Source: Parietaria judaica (lineage: Eukaryota > Streptophyta > Magnoliopsida > Rosales > Urticaceae). From it: a stretch of 64,000 nucleotides of DNA. A program made the position numbers and the translations under genes. Each line of letters begins with the position of its first letter. The first letter of the stretch is position 1. The stretch is from contig OX940861.1 of NCBI GenBank assembly GCA_954871525.1, positions 14,802,842-14,866,841 on the forward strand, read 5' to 3'. Under the pieces are notes generated by a model that saw nothing but the letters and a program-made list of their open reading frames with translations, was not told the DNA's origin and made no database searches. Of this stretch, positions 34,170 through 45,332 are shown piece after piece.

Positions 34170-34700
34170 TAGGTTCGTGTGCATCCTCATTTAAGGTCTG
34201 ATTGGCTCGACCTCTTCATGCTTTGAATGAAGAATGAAGAGCTGTATCAAAGCAAGAGATCATGCTTGTTATTGCTTATCATGGGAGAGATTTAAGGAGC
34301 TCAATCTTGTCATCAAGAGGTGAAGATTTTTATTGCCATCAACTCCTATATGTCCTGGCTATTAAAGTCCTAGATCGATAGCACTTACTGAGATATTCTA
34401 AGAAAAACCTTTGGGAGAAGACAACTAGTGATTCATGATTGAAGTGAAGGAGGACGGGACATTCGCTAGTTGGTGCAAGGGGATCTTGCGATAATCAAGA
34501 GTTCAAGTGCTGAATGTCAAAGCTGATGGTGTACCATTAAGGGGGAGTTTCCTTTATGCTTCGGGTCTATATGTATTGCTGCTTGCAATCTCTTGGTTGA
34601 TCAATTTAGGTGAGTGCCGCGCAGAAAAACGTTATCCACTCTTGCTAAAACGAGAAAATATGTCTTTCAGATTAATTATTTGTTAGTTCATTGTGAGGCT
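34170..34700 (+). mobile_element. Copia-like 3' end remnant
   Basis: A GC-normal island with AGGGGGAGTTT (about 34550) followed by LTR-like sequence, the same design as 12740-13560. No coding domain recognised. Confidence 0.35.
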
Positions 34701-35158
34701 AGAAAGCCACATGACTATATTCATTTGAGTTGTTCCAACAAAATTTAGATTAGCACGTTTTTTTTTATTGAATAATTCCACATCAGAGATATCCAAACAA
34801 GGTCTAGAAAATGGGACCAATGAATTTGGTTCACAGATTTCATATCAAGAACGAAATTATACAAATTTAACATTTGGAAACAGAAGTTCACTTATTATTT
34901 CAATTAATCACCTAAATTTATATTTCGAAATATTCTATTGTATTTCACCTAAAACTATAATTGCTATATTGATACTTAGTTACTAACCCTATAAAACGGG
35001 AGTTCCTATCTGATTCGCACATTTTTTTAATTAATAAAATCCAGATCCCTAAAACCTTATTAATTTACACAATGCATACCAATCATGACTATTTACCAAT
35101 TACGAGACAGAAGTTGGTTTTTATTATCTCTAATTATACGTTAAATTAAGTTAGATTG

Positions 35159-35196
<38 letters not shown>

Positions 35197-35243
35197 TTCA
35201 ATATTTTTTTAATAAGTACATCTTCTTTAATATTAGACATATT

Positions 35244-35685
35244 CAGGGGCGGACCCAGCCCTATTTGTAGTGGTTCATGTCACCCCTACTCAAATATTTT
35301 AGCTTAATATTATAAGTTTGAAGGCAAAAAAAAAAACCACCATGAGAATACACAATGAGAGTTGAAGTTTTTTGGGTTTAACTTTAAACTATAACGTCTA
35401 GATATGGAAGTGAAAGTGGAGCCCACATACATTCTTACACATGCTTTATCAAGAAAAAAAATTTATTATTTTTAATTACAAAGTTAGAAACAAAAAGTAG
35501 AGTACAATAAAACTGGGACTCATTCTCTCTTTCCTTTGTACTTGCACATAAAAGAATTGTTTTATATGATGTTATTAATAAAAATGTTTCTAACTAAGAT
35601 TTACATATTAATAAAAATGTTTCTAACTAAGATTTACATATACTCGGTGTGTTGACTATTATTAATATTTTCATGCCATCTTACA

Positions 35686-35745
<60 letters not shown>

Positions 35746-35969
35746 GTATCAAATGTTCTTACTAACATATCTGATTCAATCAAAATTATTACTTAGTTAA
35801 AACGTTATATAATTAGGATTTATTTACAAAATACTTATTTTATACAAACTTTTTTTAGAAATGATCTATTTTAATATATACAATGGATAATTTTAAAAAA
35901 TATTTATAGCTAAATGGGTTTTTAATATTAATCTGCCACCCCCGATCTGAATTTTTGGGTCCGCCTCTG
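35244..35969. mobile_element. hAT-type non-autonomous element (726 bp)
   Basis: Starts CAGGGGCGGACCCAG and ends GGGTCCGCCTCTG. Flanked by GACATATT (35236-35243) and GACATATG (35970-35977), an 8-bp duplication with one mismatch. Inside are a 33-bp direct duplication (about 35573-35640) and a (TA)n run of about 55 bases (35687-35741). No transposase. Confidence 0.85.
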
Positions 35970-35977
35970 GACATATG

Positions 35978-37948
35978 AACTGTAGAAGTACCAGAAAATT
36001 AGCTAAAAATAACGGTAAAACTCATTGATTTTTTTAGGTGACACTTGGCCACACACTAATGTCCAATGACAGTACGATTGTCGTTAAAATATGAATGAGA
36101 ACACGCCCGTAATGCTAAAGAAAATATTAGTACTTTTACTTATAATATCACTATTTATTAATTATGAAGGCGATCGATAGCAAATTAACAATATTTTATC
36201 AGCATAAGAAATGTCATCCTCAAAAGAGAATCTCCACACTTTGTTTATTTATTTTTATTGATAGGATAGAAAGAAAAAAAAAACTTTAAAACATCTATGG
36301 TGGGAATCGAACTCTTCTGTTGATGTTGGCTCGGATTTATAGCTTACTTTTTGCAGCACGAAAGGCTCTTCGTACTTCTCGCATATGTCATTCTCGTTGA
36401 AATTTATCATATTTTATAAAACCACGAGACAAACATGTGTATAATTTACTATAGTCAATAAATATACTACTATAGAATATAGATGGCATAGCATAATTAC
36501 TGGCGACTTGGGTGAATCAAATTCGCTGAAGAACAATATTTAATTTGTATGCATAAGCATAATGGATCATAAGATATATACCTCAAATCGGATTTCTACT
36601 AGGTGACTAGGGTTTCACTTATTTAATTATAATAGTTATGATGGGATTAAAATTATTTATTAGTGAAAAGAATGGTTTATTTTATTAATAAACTATTATG
36701 TAAAATTATTTTTGTGCTGTTGTAGTCTTGGAAATTGAATTTTAAGAACTTTTTTTTTTTATTTATTTTATGTTACACCGCCATTTTAGTTTCACCATGA
36801 GATTTGCATGGGTTTTTATAATTGATTCCTTTTGGTACCAATTGACAGCATGTCGATATCATGTCAACATAATCATGTGTATAATCACGTGTCTGAATAA
36901 TTGTCGTATTTTTAACAACTTAGATTTAACATATTTAGATTTAACATATTATATAAGGTAAACTGCGGCTAAAGTATGTCTATAGTCTATACATGGTTTA
37001 TATTTATTTGCGCTTATGTTATTGTCATAATCATTATTATGCAACATGCAAGGAAAATGACCTTGCCTATTCCATGCGAAAAGAAAAAAGAAAAAAGAAA
37101 GAAAGAGATAGAGAACTTATTTTTATTCGTGTGAGAAAAATATACATTATTTTATACAGATATTAGTATTCAATGTATTAAACTCCTACGCGTATAATTA
37201 AAAAATGGTGTTCAATTTTAAATTTATTTCCACTATTGATTACTGTTAATTTAAACATGTTCTTTTCCGAAATTTGGCTTGAATATATATAACTAGTCTA
37301 AAGTTTCATTTCCACTCAGATAATTTTACGATGAAAGTCTGAAACCACATACAAATTCTAGAAAGATCCAGAAAGTAAAAATTAACAATAATAATAATAA
37401 TAATAATAATTAACAAAAAAAAGTAAATGACGACGTAAACGACAGACATAAACAAAGACAGTGAGTAAATAGAATCGAGATAGCAAACTGTAGTAAACAT
37501 AGAAAAATTACCAAAAACGACAACTTATATATTAACAACATTTTTTTTTTTTTTTTTTTTTTTGCAGAGAGTGATTCAGTCAAGGTTTTTGAATGTCGTT
37601 TTTGCTGAAAAATCATTTGTCGTTATCGAGAGAGTAATTGATTACTGATGGATTTATCGATGGAAAACCTATAAAAATTATCGTTTGCCGTTATCGAAAC
37701 TTATCGATGGATTAATTGGTTATCGATGGAAAACCTATAAAAAAAAATTATAATAACAATTATTATTTACAAATTATAAGTTGTAACTTGTAAGTCAAAA
37801 TGTTCTCTTTAGTTATTTACTATTAAACAAAATATGCTTATTTGATAAATTTTGGAAAGAGTCAAAGTCATAATTTACTAAAATAAAATATTTTAAAATC
37901 ACCAATTATCAATTATATAAAATCTGCCCACTTGAAGTTGTATAAAAA
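35978..37948. other. AT-rich intergenic region
   Basis: No gene found. A box B-like GAGTTCGATTCCC is on the minus strand at about 36303-36315 without a matching box A. A run of T (37541-37563) precedes a repeated 'tatcgatggaaaacctataaa' pair near 37660-37740. Confidence 0.45.
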
Positions 37949-38407
37949 GGGTTAATGACGGCAAAAATATCCAAAGTTTGGTCAAAGAACCCCTCGTGTA
38001 CCCAAAGTTTAAAAGTGGTGGCAAAAGTACCCAAAGTCACATTTGGGGCGTTGACCACTCCATTCTAGTAGCGCACTTAACTTACATGTTAACAATGGCC
38101 ACGTGGACAAACGTGGGTTGCTGACATAGCAAGTTTTTGCTACGTGGATGAGCCCACATCAGTCTCGTTTACGATAAAACAATGAATTAAACCCCTAATT
38201 GGGCGCGTCCACGTGGCAAAAAGTTGTTATGTCAGCAACCTACGTTTGTCCATGTGGCCAGAGTTGACGGGTAAGTTAACTGCGTTACGAGAATGGAGTG
38301 CTCAACTCCCCAAATGCGACTTTGGGTACTTTTCCCACCACTTTTAAACTTTAGGTACATGAGCGGTTCTTTGACCAAACATTGGGTATTTTTGCCGTCA
38401 TTAACCC
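37949..38407. mobile_element. Mutator-type MITE (family A, copy 2)
   Basis: 459 bp, GGGTTAATGACGGC to GCCGTCATTAACCC, clearly the same family as 27526-27994. Flanks TATAAAAA and TATAGAAAAA look like a target duplication altered by one indel. Confidence 0.9.
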
Positions 38408-38418
38408 TATAGAAAAAA

Positions 38419-38830
38419 TTGAAGAACTAGCTCAATTTAACCAATTTCTTAAAAAATATGTACTTTTGCCTCAATAGTTGGAAAACGTCAAATTACAAAA
38501 AAAAAATTATGTCAACCTCACAATTTATGAATTGTATACAATATTATAAAATGAAATTACACCAAAAAAAAGTCGATTAACTAGCTCAATTAACCAATTT
38601 CTGAAACATATGTAGTTTTGCCGCAATAATTGGACAATTCGGGAAAACGTCAAATTGCAAAAAAAAAAAAAGGTTATGTCAAACTCACAATTTCCTAATT
38701 ATATACATTGTTAAACAGTGAAATTACATCAAAAATATTAAAAATATAGCTCAAGTTCAACAATCTCCGAAAAATAAATACTTTTACCGCAGTTATATAA
38801 CAATTCGGACAAAAACTAAAATCACCCCAA
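38419..38830. repeat. Tandem repeat, about 150 bp unit, three copies
   Basis: Each unit contains 'tagctcaa', 'caatttct', 'acttttgcc', 'aattgg', then a poly-A run and 'tgtcaaactcac'. Copies are diverged, most of all the third. Confidence 0.65.
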
Positions 38831-39619
38831 ATCTGCAAAAAAAAAAAAAAAAACAAACAAAAAAAAAACAAACAAACAAAAATCACACAAACTATTATAA
38901 TTCATCCATATTCCTTAATAAACCTAAAAAAATCAATTTCAACAATAACATTTGATTCAAAACCTAAAATGTACAATCAAAGTATCATGAAACTCAAACT
39001 TGAACTTTCATTCAACCTAATAGCTTTCTAAGTAACTATATGAAATATAGAATAAAATTGTGAAGATTTGACATGATTCATACATATACAACATTAAAAC
39101 TTCAAAACACTCAAGATCCACTAAAAAAAAACTAAAAATACCTTTAAATTCCGAAATTAAAAGAAGTTGGAACTTTTGTCGCAAAAAGAAAAAACTATAC
39201 TCGGGTTGACTTATCGTTTTTGACCAAAAAGTAACAAGCTTTTCGAAAAAATACACTTGAAAACTTTGCTCGATAAGTGACTTGCTTTTCGAATCGAAAA
39301 ATCGTGATAAGTATAAAACAACAACGATTAGAGGAGATAAGTTACCGAGAAGTGGTTTTCAGCGATTAATCCATCAATTATCGCGAAAATCGATTCCTTG
39401 GATTTAGTACTTAAATAGGGAATCTCTATAATATAGAATTATATAACAAAAAGGAAAAGAAAACAACCACAACACAAGCACAAGGAAAGCGACAAAAAAG
39501 AACAAGATTAGAAAAATGCCATTTGTTTAACAAACGACAACTAACTACGAATAGAAGAAAGAGCGAGAGACAGGAGTGCGACGACAAATTGAAGATTAAA
39601 TGACAAAGCCTGAATACCC
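38831..39619. other. AT-rich region
   Basis: Poly-A tracts and AT-rich DNA. No gene recognised. Confidence 0.45.
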
Positions 39620-39729
39620 CACTTGAAATCTAGGTTTCGGGAGTAGCTCGTTTCCTATTTGATGAGAGGGGTCGTTGCCTCAACTCATATATCTTCCGTT
39701 CAATATCTTGCTTCCATTCATCAACTAGG

Positions 39730-39995
39730 TTCTAAGACCTTCCGGGTTAGTGGTTGGTAAGTATCATGACCCTCGTAGGTATCATGACCCCCCATGATTC
39801 AGATAAGCAATTCATGTTGTCTTTAAATGTGTGATAGGTAGGTATCATGATTCTCGATGATATCATGACCCCCCTCGATTCGGATAAGCAATTGATGTTT
39901 TCCTCAAAATGATTCGGTGAGTATCATGGCCCTCTGATCGGTACTAAAACCTCCTGTAGATTCGGATAAGCAATTGATGCTCTCCTCAAAATGAT
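39730..39995. repeat. Tandem repeat, about 85-90 bp unit, three copies
   Basis: Units contain 'tatcatgacccc', 'gattcggataagcaattg' and 'tcctcaaaatgatt'. Located just left of Tat pol remnants, the same relative place as the repeat at 2580-2850 in the intact element. Confidence 0.7.
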
Positions 39996-40025
39996 TTTGT
40001 TTAAAGGAATATACTCCTCAATATA

Positions 40026-40065
<40 letters not shown>

Positions 40066-40224
40066 ATAAGATGATTTTCTCAATAGGAGACTATTTTATT
40101 TATTTATTTTGAGTTGTACATGTACATATAATACAAGTTACTTATGTACCCTCTTTATAGGATTCAAGCTCAAACGTAATTCAATTATTTATATATATTT
40201 TCCTAAGCGTAGAATTTCTTCAGA

Positions 40225-40900
40225 TGCTTTACGTTCTAGTTTCTGATTACTTTGACCCCGTCGACATTCTGAAGCTCGTGAACTCCGGGTCTGACTATCT
40301 TCGATACGATGTAAGGACTTTCCCTTTTTTTGCTTAGTTTGCCTGCATTAAGCTCTATTGTTTTTTGTATGTAATGCCTGGAATTTCGTCAAATCTGGTA
40401 AAGGTATTGGAATATTTTTATTATATGTGTTATTTCTGAAATTTGGAGTTAAAAACTAATTTATTAAATATTCGGCTTTTCACTCGATTGATTGCGAAGT
40501 CGGATGTTTTCTGTATATATAATTATTTTATATAAGACAAGAATAATAATAATAATAATAATAAAAAAGAACCGTTTATAAGTTTTGGCTTGTATAAGAA
40601 ATTATTAAAAACAGAGGCTCCATTTTGGTAAATTTCTTTTTCTGTCTCCTCCTCTTCAACGTGCTCGTCGTCTTCGATCTCTATAACTGCGGTGTCTTCC
40701 TCTGGAAACGCATCTTTCATGTCCTCATCCTATGTTGTTTCTCCCTTCCTAGGAATGCTCGATTCTTCGATTGTTTCTATGGTTACTACCCTTAGCTCTC
40801 CTGATTTCGTTGTCTATCCAAATCCAGCTAAAGCGTCCGCGTACGAATTTTCCCTCGCGGGAAAGGCCCATGTTACATTTACTGAAGTTACTTTCCTTAC
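40225..40900 (-). pseudogene. Tat pol remnant: RNase H end and integrase C-terminus
   Basis: 40900-40660 on the minus strand encodes a match to the RNase H tail of the intact element (ENSYADALAGFG against ENASADALAGLA, then VETIDE-like residues). 40390-40225 matches its integrase C-terminus (ELNAGKL, PYIV, RPGV). Stops interrupt both. The integrase core that should separate them is deleted: about 300 bases remain where the intact copy has over 1 kb. Confidence 0.7.
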
Positions 40901-42199
40901 TAGGACCGAGCACCGGGATACTAGAGATCCGCCCGGATAAATAATTAGTTATTTAATGAACACGAATTAGTTAGAGCTTTTGCTGGAGTTGAGATTGCGC
41001 CTAAGGAGGTTGAGTAGAGCTTCCACCAGTATTTCTTCACGCCAAGGAAACTACCAAAGCCTTCCGGGATATTCTCCTGAACTTGTCATACCCAAAGCAT
41101 GGGCTTCGTCGACAAACTTCGTTAATTTCTAGCCTATGCGATTTCTGAGCTTTCGGGAATATAATTTCCTTAAGCCAAACTTTCTAGAGAGGGAGAGAAT
41201 TTCGAGAGCTTCACTATAGCAAAGGAGCTCGGATTGTGTGAGGAGAGAAGTGTCTTGGAAATTAGAAATGAGCTTGGTATTTATAGGAAAAACCATGCAC
41301 ACAACCAAGTATAAATGAATTAATTAGTCTTAATGAGTATTGTTAATGCTAAAAAATGGATCAATACGAGTGCGGCCCAATTCGTGATTTTGGGCCGAGC
41401 CCAATGTCCGCTTTATGTTGGATAGGGCTCAAAGCTTTATTCTTCGTTGCTAGGGCTGAGTAGTTACGCCAGGCAAGGTGACCTGAGTCGGCGATATCCT
41501 CGTGGCGATATGACTTGGCGGTGTATGAGTTCCTGCAAAATGACTAAACGATGCCAGACCTCACAAGATAAGGCTGCCTACTTACCCAAATGAGATCAGG
41601 GCATCACGTAGTTCAGGGTTAGTGGGTGTTCAAATAGGGTGAGACGTCGGATCGTTTGTCTCTGGTGGGTCGGAGGTATTTTCCGGTACATTCCCCTTTG
41701 TTTCCTTTTCCGAGAAAGCCCTCCAGATCTGGAGAGAAACATAACGTCGTTCCAGAGCTAAGCTCACCGAAGTTCGTTAGTCTCGGACCTGTCTCTTTTA
41801 AGAAAAGATTTCACTCCTCGAGCTGGGCTCGTAAGAGTATATCGATCCCAGACTTTCGTCCTAAGGAGAAAGGATGAGATGTTAACTTTATAGTGAGGCA
41901 AAGAGGGGAACTTCGTTGTTCGCTTCGTTTCTCCACATTAGTTGGGAGTTTATGTATTGGAAAAAGTGAGAAAAAAAATGATAAGTGGAGTTTTTATGCC
42001 GGATTTATCCTCCCCTGTTTCAAGTGGAGAGGGCTGGTATTTATAGGCATGGAAAATAATATAGGGGCAAAGGGGTGCTTGGCACGTTTTGGTGTGCTTA
42101 GAACATATGTGCATGGGGCATATATTGATTAGCAATTTATGTAATGGTGTAATTTGTACCAACTCGAATGGTGCTCTATGATGTATATGTATAAATATA
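40901..42199 (-). mobile_element. Degenerate LTR-like DNA
   Basis: Noncoding. Two minus-strand TATA boxes of the form CCTATAAATACC (41277-41288, 42036-42047) match the style of the nearby LTR promoters, and hairpin motif copy 2 lies at 41572. Boundaries are unclear; probably overlapping pieces of Tat-like elements. Confidence 0.45.
41572..41614 (-). other. Nested hairpin motif, copy 2
   Basis: Minus strand begins GAACTACGTGATGCCCTGAT and ends GTAAGTAGGCAGCC. Inner arms CTCA and TGGG pair with one wobble. The outer arm has one mismatch against copy 1. A small CCTTA/TGAGG hairpin follows. Confidence 0.65.
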
Positions 42200-42255
42200 G
42201 GGAAACTTGAAAAAAAGTCCCCCAAAAATCAAGTTCTACCCCTTTTGTCCCCCAC
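42200..42255. repeat. Left terminal inverted repeat of the MULE
   Basis: 56 bases identical in inverse orientation to 51978-52033. Weaker similarity extends further inward. Confidence 0.95.
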
Positions 42256-43079
42256 TTTAATAAATCTTAAAATCTATTCCCTAACTCAAATTTTGCCACA
42301 ATTTTGACAAAAATACCCTTTTTTACCTTCACAATTCACTCACCACTCCTCCCTCATTCACCGTCTCTCTCCCACGACCCAAGCTTCGAAATCTCTCTTC
42401 ACATCTTCTCTGCAAACCCAAGCTTCATACCTCCTTCACGCCAGAAGCTCTCTTACAAACCCAACTCTCGTTCACGCCTTTCCTTCACGCCAGAAACCCA
42501 GAGCAACGCCTCGCAGAACGCTACAAACCCATAGCATTAAAACCCAGCCTCTCCCTTCGCTGTCTCTCTCTTTTCTTCGAAACCCAGAGTGTCGCTCTCC
42601 GCCGTTGACGACGTTGCTCTCCAACTGAGGTACTCGAACATCTATGGTTTTTATTTGGTTTTTCTGTAGATTTTGGGTTCATCTCCTAGGGCATGGCATC
42701 GATTGATTTCTGGATTTTTTGGTTTGGTTTTGTTCTAGCGATTCATCGATTTGGTTTGGTTCTGTTCCTGCGATTGAATTGGTTTGCTTCTATTAAGAGT
42801 GTGGGGGGTTTTGATAGTGCCCAAAAGTTGTTCGATGAAATGACTGACGAAAATTTAATGTAGTATTTTTTGCCGGAATTTTGTCATCGATTTATCTGTT
42901 TGACAGATTTGTTATCGAACGGATCCATCATGGAATGTGAAGACGTTCAGTCAACTCATTCCGATTTAATGGGTACTCAGACGGTGAAATTTTTTTATTG
43001 TTTGTTCATTTTATCGATATTCTAGACTCTTTTGACGGAGATTTAGTTGATTTTATGATTTAAATTTGTTTGGCTGCAG

Positions 43080-45256
43080 AATTGAATGTTTATCTTGAAT
43101 ACGACGGCGAATGGGTTTCAGACGAACTCAAATGGAACTATCGTGGTGGGAAAGGGCTATTTTTCGTGGTTGATAAGAACATAAAGTACCCACAATTCTT
43201 ACAGAGATTGCATGATGAAATCCGCACTGACCCAACGATCCATGATCTAAAGTTCACCCTAGCCCCCCAATTTCGTGGCCGTCCACCTGTCACGTTGGCT
43301 TCAGAGCGTACCATAATGCAGATGGTCCACCTACGCACTGAATTATTGCACGTTAATCGAGTCCCCCAGCCTTATTCGTGTGCTGAAGCTGAAAAAGGAT
43401 TAGACAGTCCTGTGCTTGTAAGTTCTCGTGGGAGCGCTAATCCACCGGTTCCCGAGTCGGTTAATCGGGTAGAGCGTTTAGTTGAAGAAGAAGACCCGGT
43501 TGTTAATTTAGCCGATGCTGATGTTGACGTAAAAGTGGCTATTCAGTCTAAGCCCGCAACCTCCCAGCCGAGTAAGAGGTGTTTATCTTTACCGTCTTCA
43601 AGTTGGAAGGATCCAAGATTTATTAGAGAGGATTTGGTGGGCTTTATTTCTAATAAAAGACCCAAGGCAGATGAAATTTATGCTTTTGCCGTTGGTACTA
43701 TCTTCGGTAATTTTGAAGAATTAAAGTTTAAAGTGTCGAAATATGCGATGGAAAAAAAGTTTGACTTTCGTGTACACAAATCGGCATCGTATGTGTGGTA
43801 CATGAAGTGTCTTGGTGCTGACTGCGGGTGGAAATTGAGAGGAAAGCTAATACGAGGTTCCCACCCGCTATGCAAGATTGTTTCATCTACTAAAGAACAC
43901 ACGTGTACTCTCGATAACCGTACACTCGACCATAGGAAAGCTGCACCCCGGGTGGTTGGGCAACTGTTGATGGATCGGTTCAGCCCCCAGAGTAGTGCTA
44001 ACTATGCTCCAAGGTAGACAGTTTCATGCTTATTTTTGGACATTTTTATTGCAATGTTAGATAGTTTTAAATCTAATGCTGTTTTCTAATTATTAATTTA
44101 TTTCTTTATAATTTGAAGGAACTTGCAAGCTGACATGAATATGCTGTACGGAGTTATGATGTCTTATGAGAAGGCCTGGAGATGCAAAGAAAAGGCCGTT
44201 GCTTACGCGATGGGCACCCCCGAAGAATCTTACTCGAAGTTACCCCGGTACTTGTACATGTTAAAGCAGAGGAATAAGGGAACTGTGACAGATTTTCAAA
44301 CAGACTCTAAAGGACGTTTCAAATGTGCCTTCTTCGCCATTGGATCTTGTCTAAGTGGGTTTAAATTTCTGCGGCCGGTAATTTGTGTGGATTGCACACA
44401 CGTTAAGAGCAAGTACGGGGGACAATTGGTTGCGGCCGTAGGATTGGATGCTTCTGAGTCTTTGTTTCCGCTTGCCTTTGGTTTAGTGGATCAAGAAGAC
44501 ACAAATAATTGGGTATATTTCTTTACACAATTAAAACAGGCTATTGGGAAGATTGTAGATCTCGTTTTTATTAGTGATAAGCATTATACCCTTATAGAAG
44601 GGTTGGCCCGAGTTTTCCCCGAGGCACACCATGGTCACTGCTATGCGCACATAAAGAGGAACATAAAACACAACTTCAAATCCGAAGACAGTTGTAGTTT
44701 GGTGTACTGCGCTGCCTACGCCTATACTCTTCGGGAATACAACCATCACATGAGTATCCTTTGGACCTCGTTTCCAGAGGTAGCAAAGTTCATGGAGGAT
44801 ATGGGACCTGATAAATGGAGTCGTGTTCACTTTGGTGGTACAAGGTAACTGGAATCTATTCTCCTATTAACTATGTTTAGACAGTTTTCTTCTTCTGTTT
44901 AGACAGTTTTCTGTTTCTGTTTAGACAGTTTTCTGTTTCTGTTTATACAGTTTTCTTCTTCTGTTTAGACAGTTCAGTTTTTCCTTTTACATTTCAGGTA
45001 CGATTACATGACTTCAAACTATTCTGAAAGTTTGAACAATGTGCTAAATGTGGCAAGGACTTATCCAGTAACAAATATATTGGAGTTCATGCGGTTTACC
45101 ACTCAAAAGTGGTTTTACGAGAAGTGGAACAAAGCCGCTAAACTGAACACGACATTGGTAACTGCGGGACTCGTGGCCACAACCGTGCATCATGCAGTGC
45201 TCGTGCATTGGAGTGAGCTTGTTTTTTTTTTTTTTAAAGTGTACTCGTGGCGATAA
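43080..45256 (+). CDS. MULE transposase, probably lacking its C-terminus
   Basis: Exons 43080-44013, 44119-44844 and 44998-45256 join in frame through GT-AG introns. The first coding exon upstream is not certain: the open frame continues into 'ctgcag' at 43075-43079, an acceptor, and no in-frame ATG precedes it. Order: a variable N-terminal domain (YDGEWVSDELKWNYRGGKG), a MuDR DNA-binding region with zinc-like CLGADCGWKLRG and HTCTLDN, then the MULE catalytic core with D in ICVDCTHVKS, D in FISDKHYTL and E in SNYSESLN, so the DDE triad is present. The expected C-terminal SWIM zinc finger is absent; the frame ends in VYSWR just before the tandem array. Confidence 0.85.
44846..44997 (+). repeat. 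22-bp tandem repeat in transposase intron 2
   Basis: About five copies of 'tttagacagttttctgtttctg' with small changes fill most of the intron. The word GTCTAAA is present on the opposite strand, the same word as in the large array. Confidence 0.8.
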
Positions 45257-45332
45257 TTGTATTGTCTTTGAATTAGCATAACGCAGTCTTTTTATGTTTA
45301 TTTATAACTGGAATATAATTGTATTGTCTTTG

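Noticed and set aside
34768..34986. Possible organelle-derived ORF
   Set aside because: I could not match it to any plastid or mitochondrial gene with confidence; probably chance.
36300..36320. tRNA gene on the minus strand suggested by GAGTTCGATTCCC
   Set aside because: No box A or cloverleaf upstream at a usable distance.
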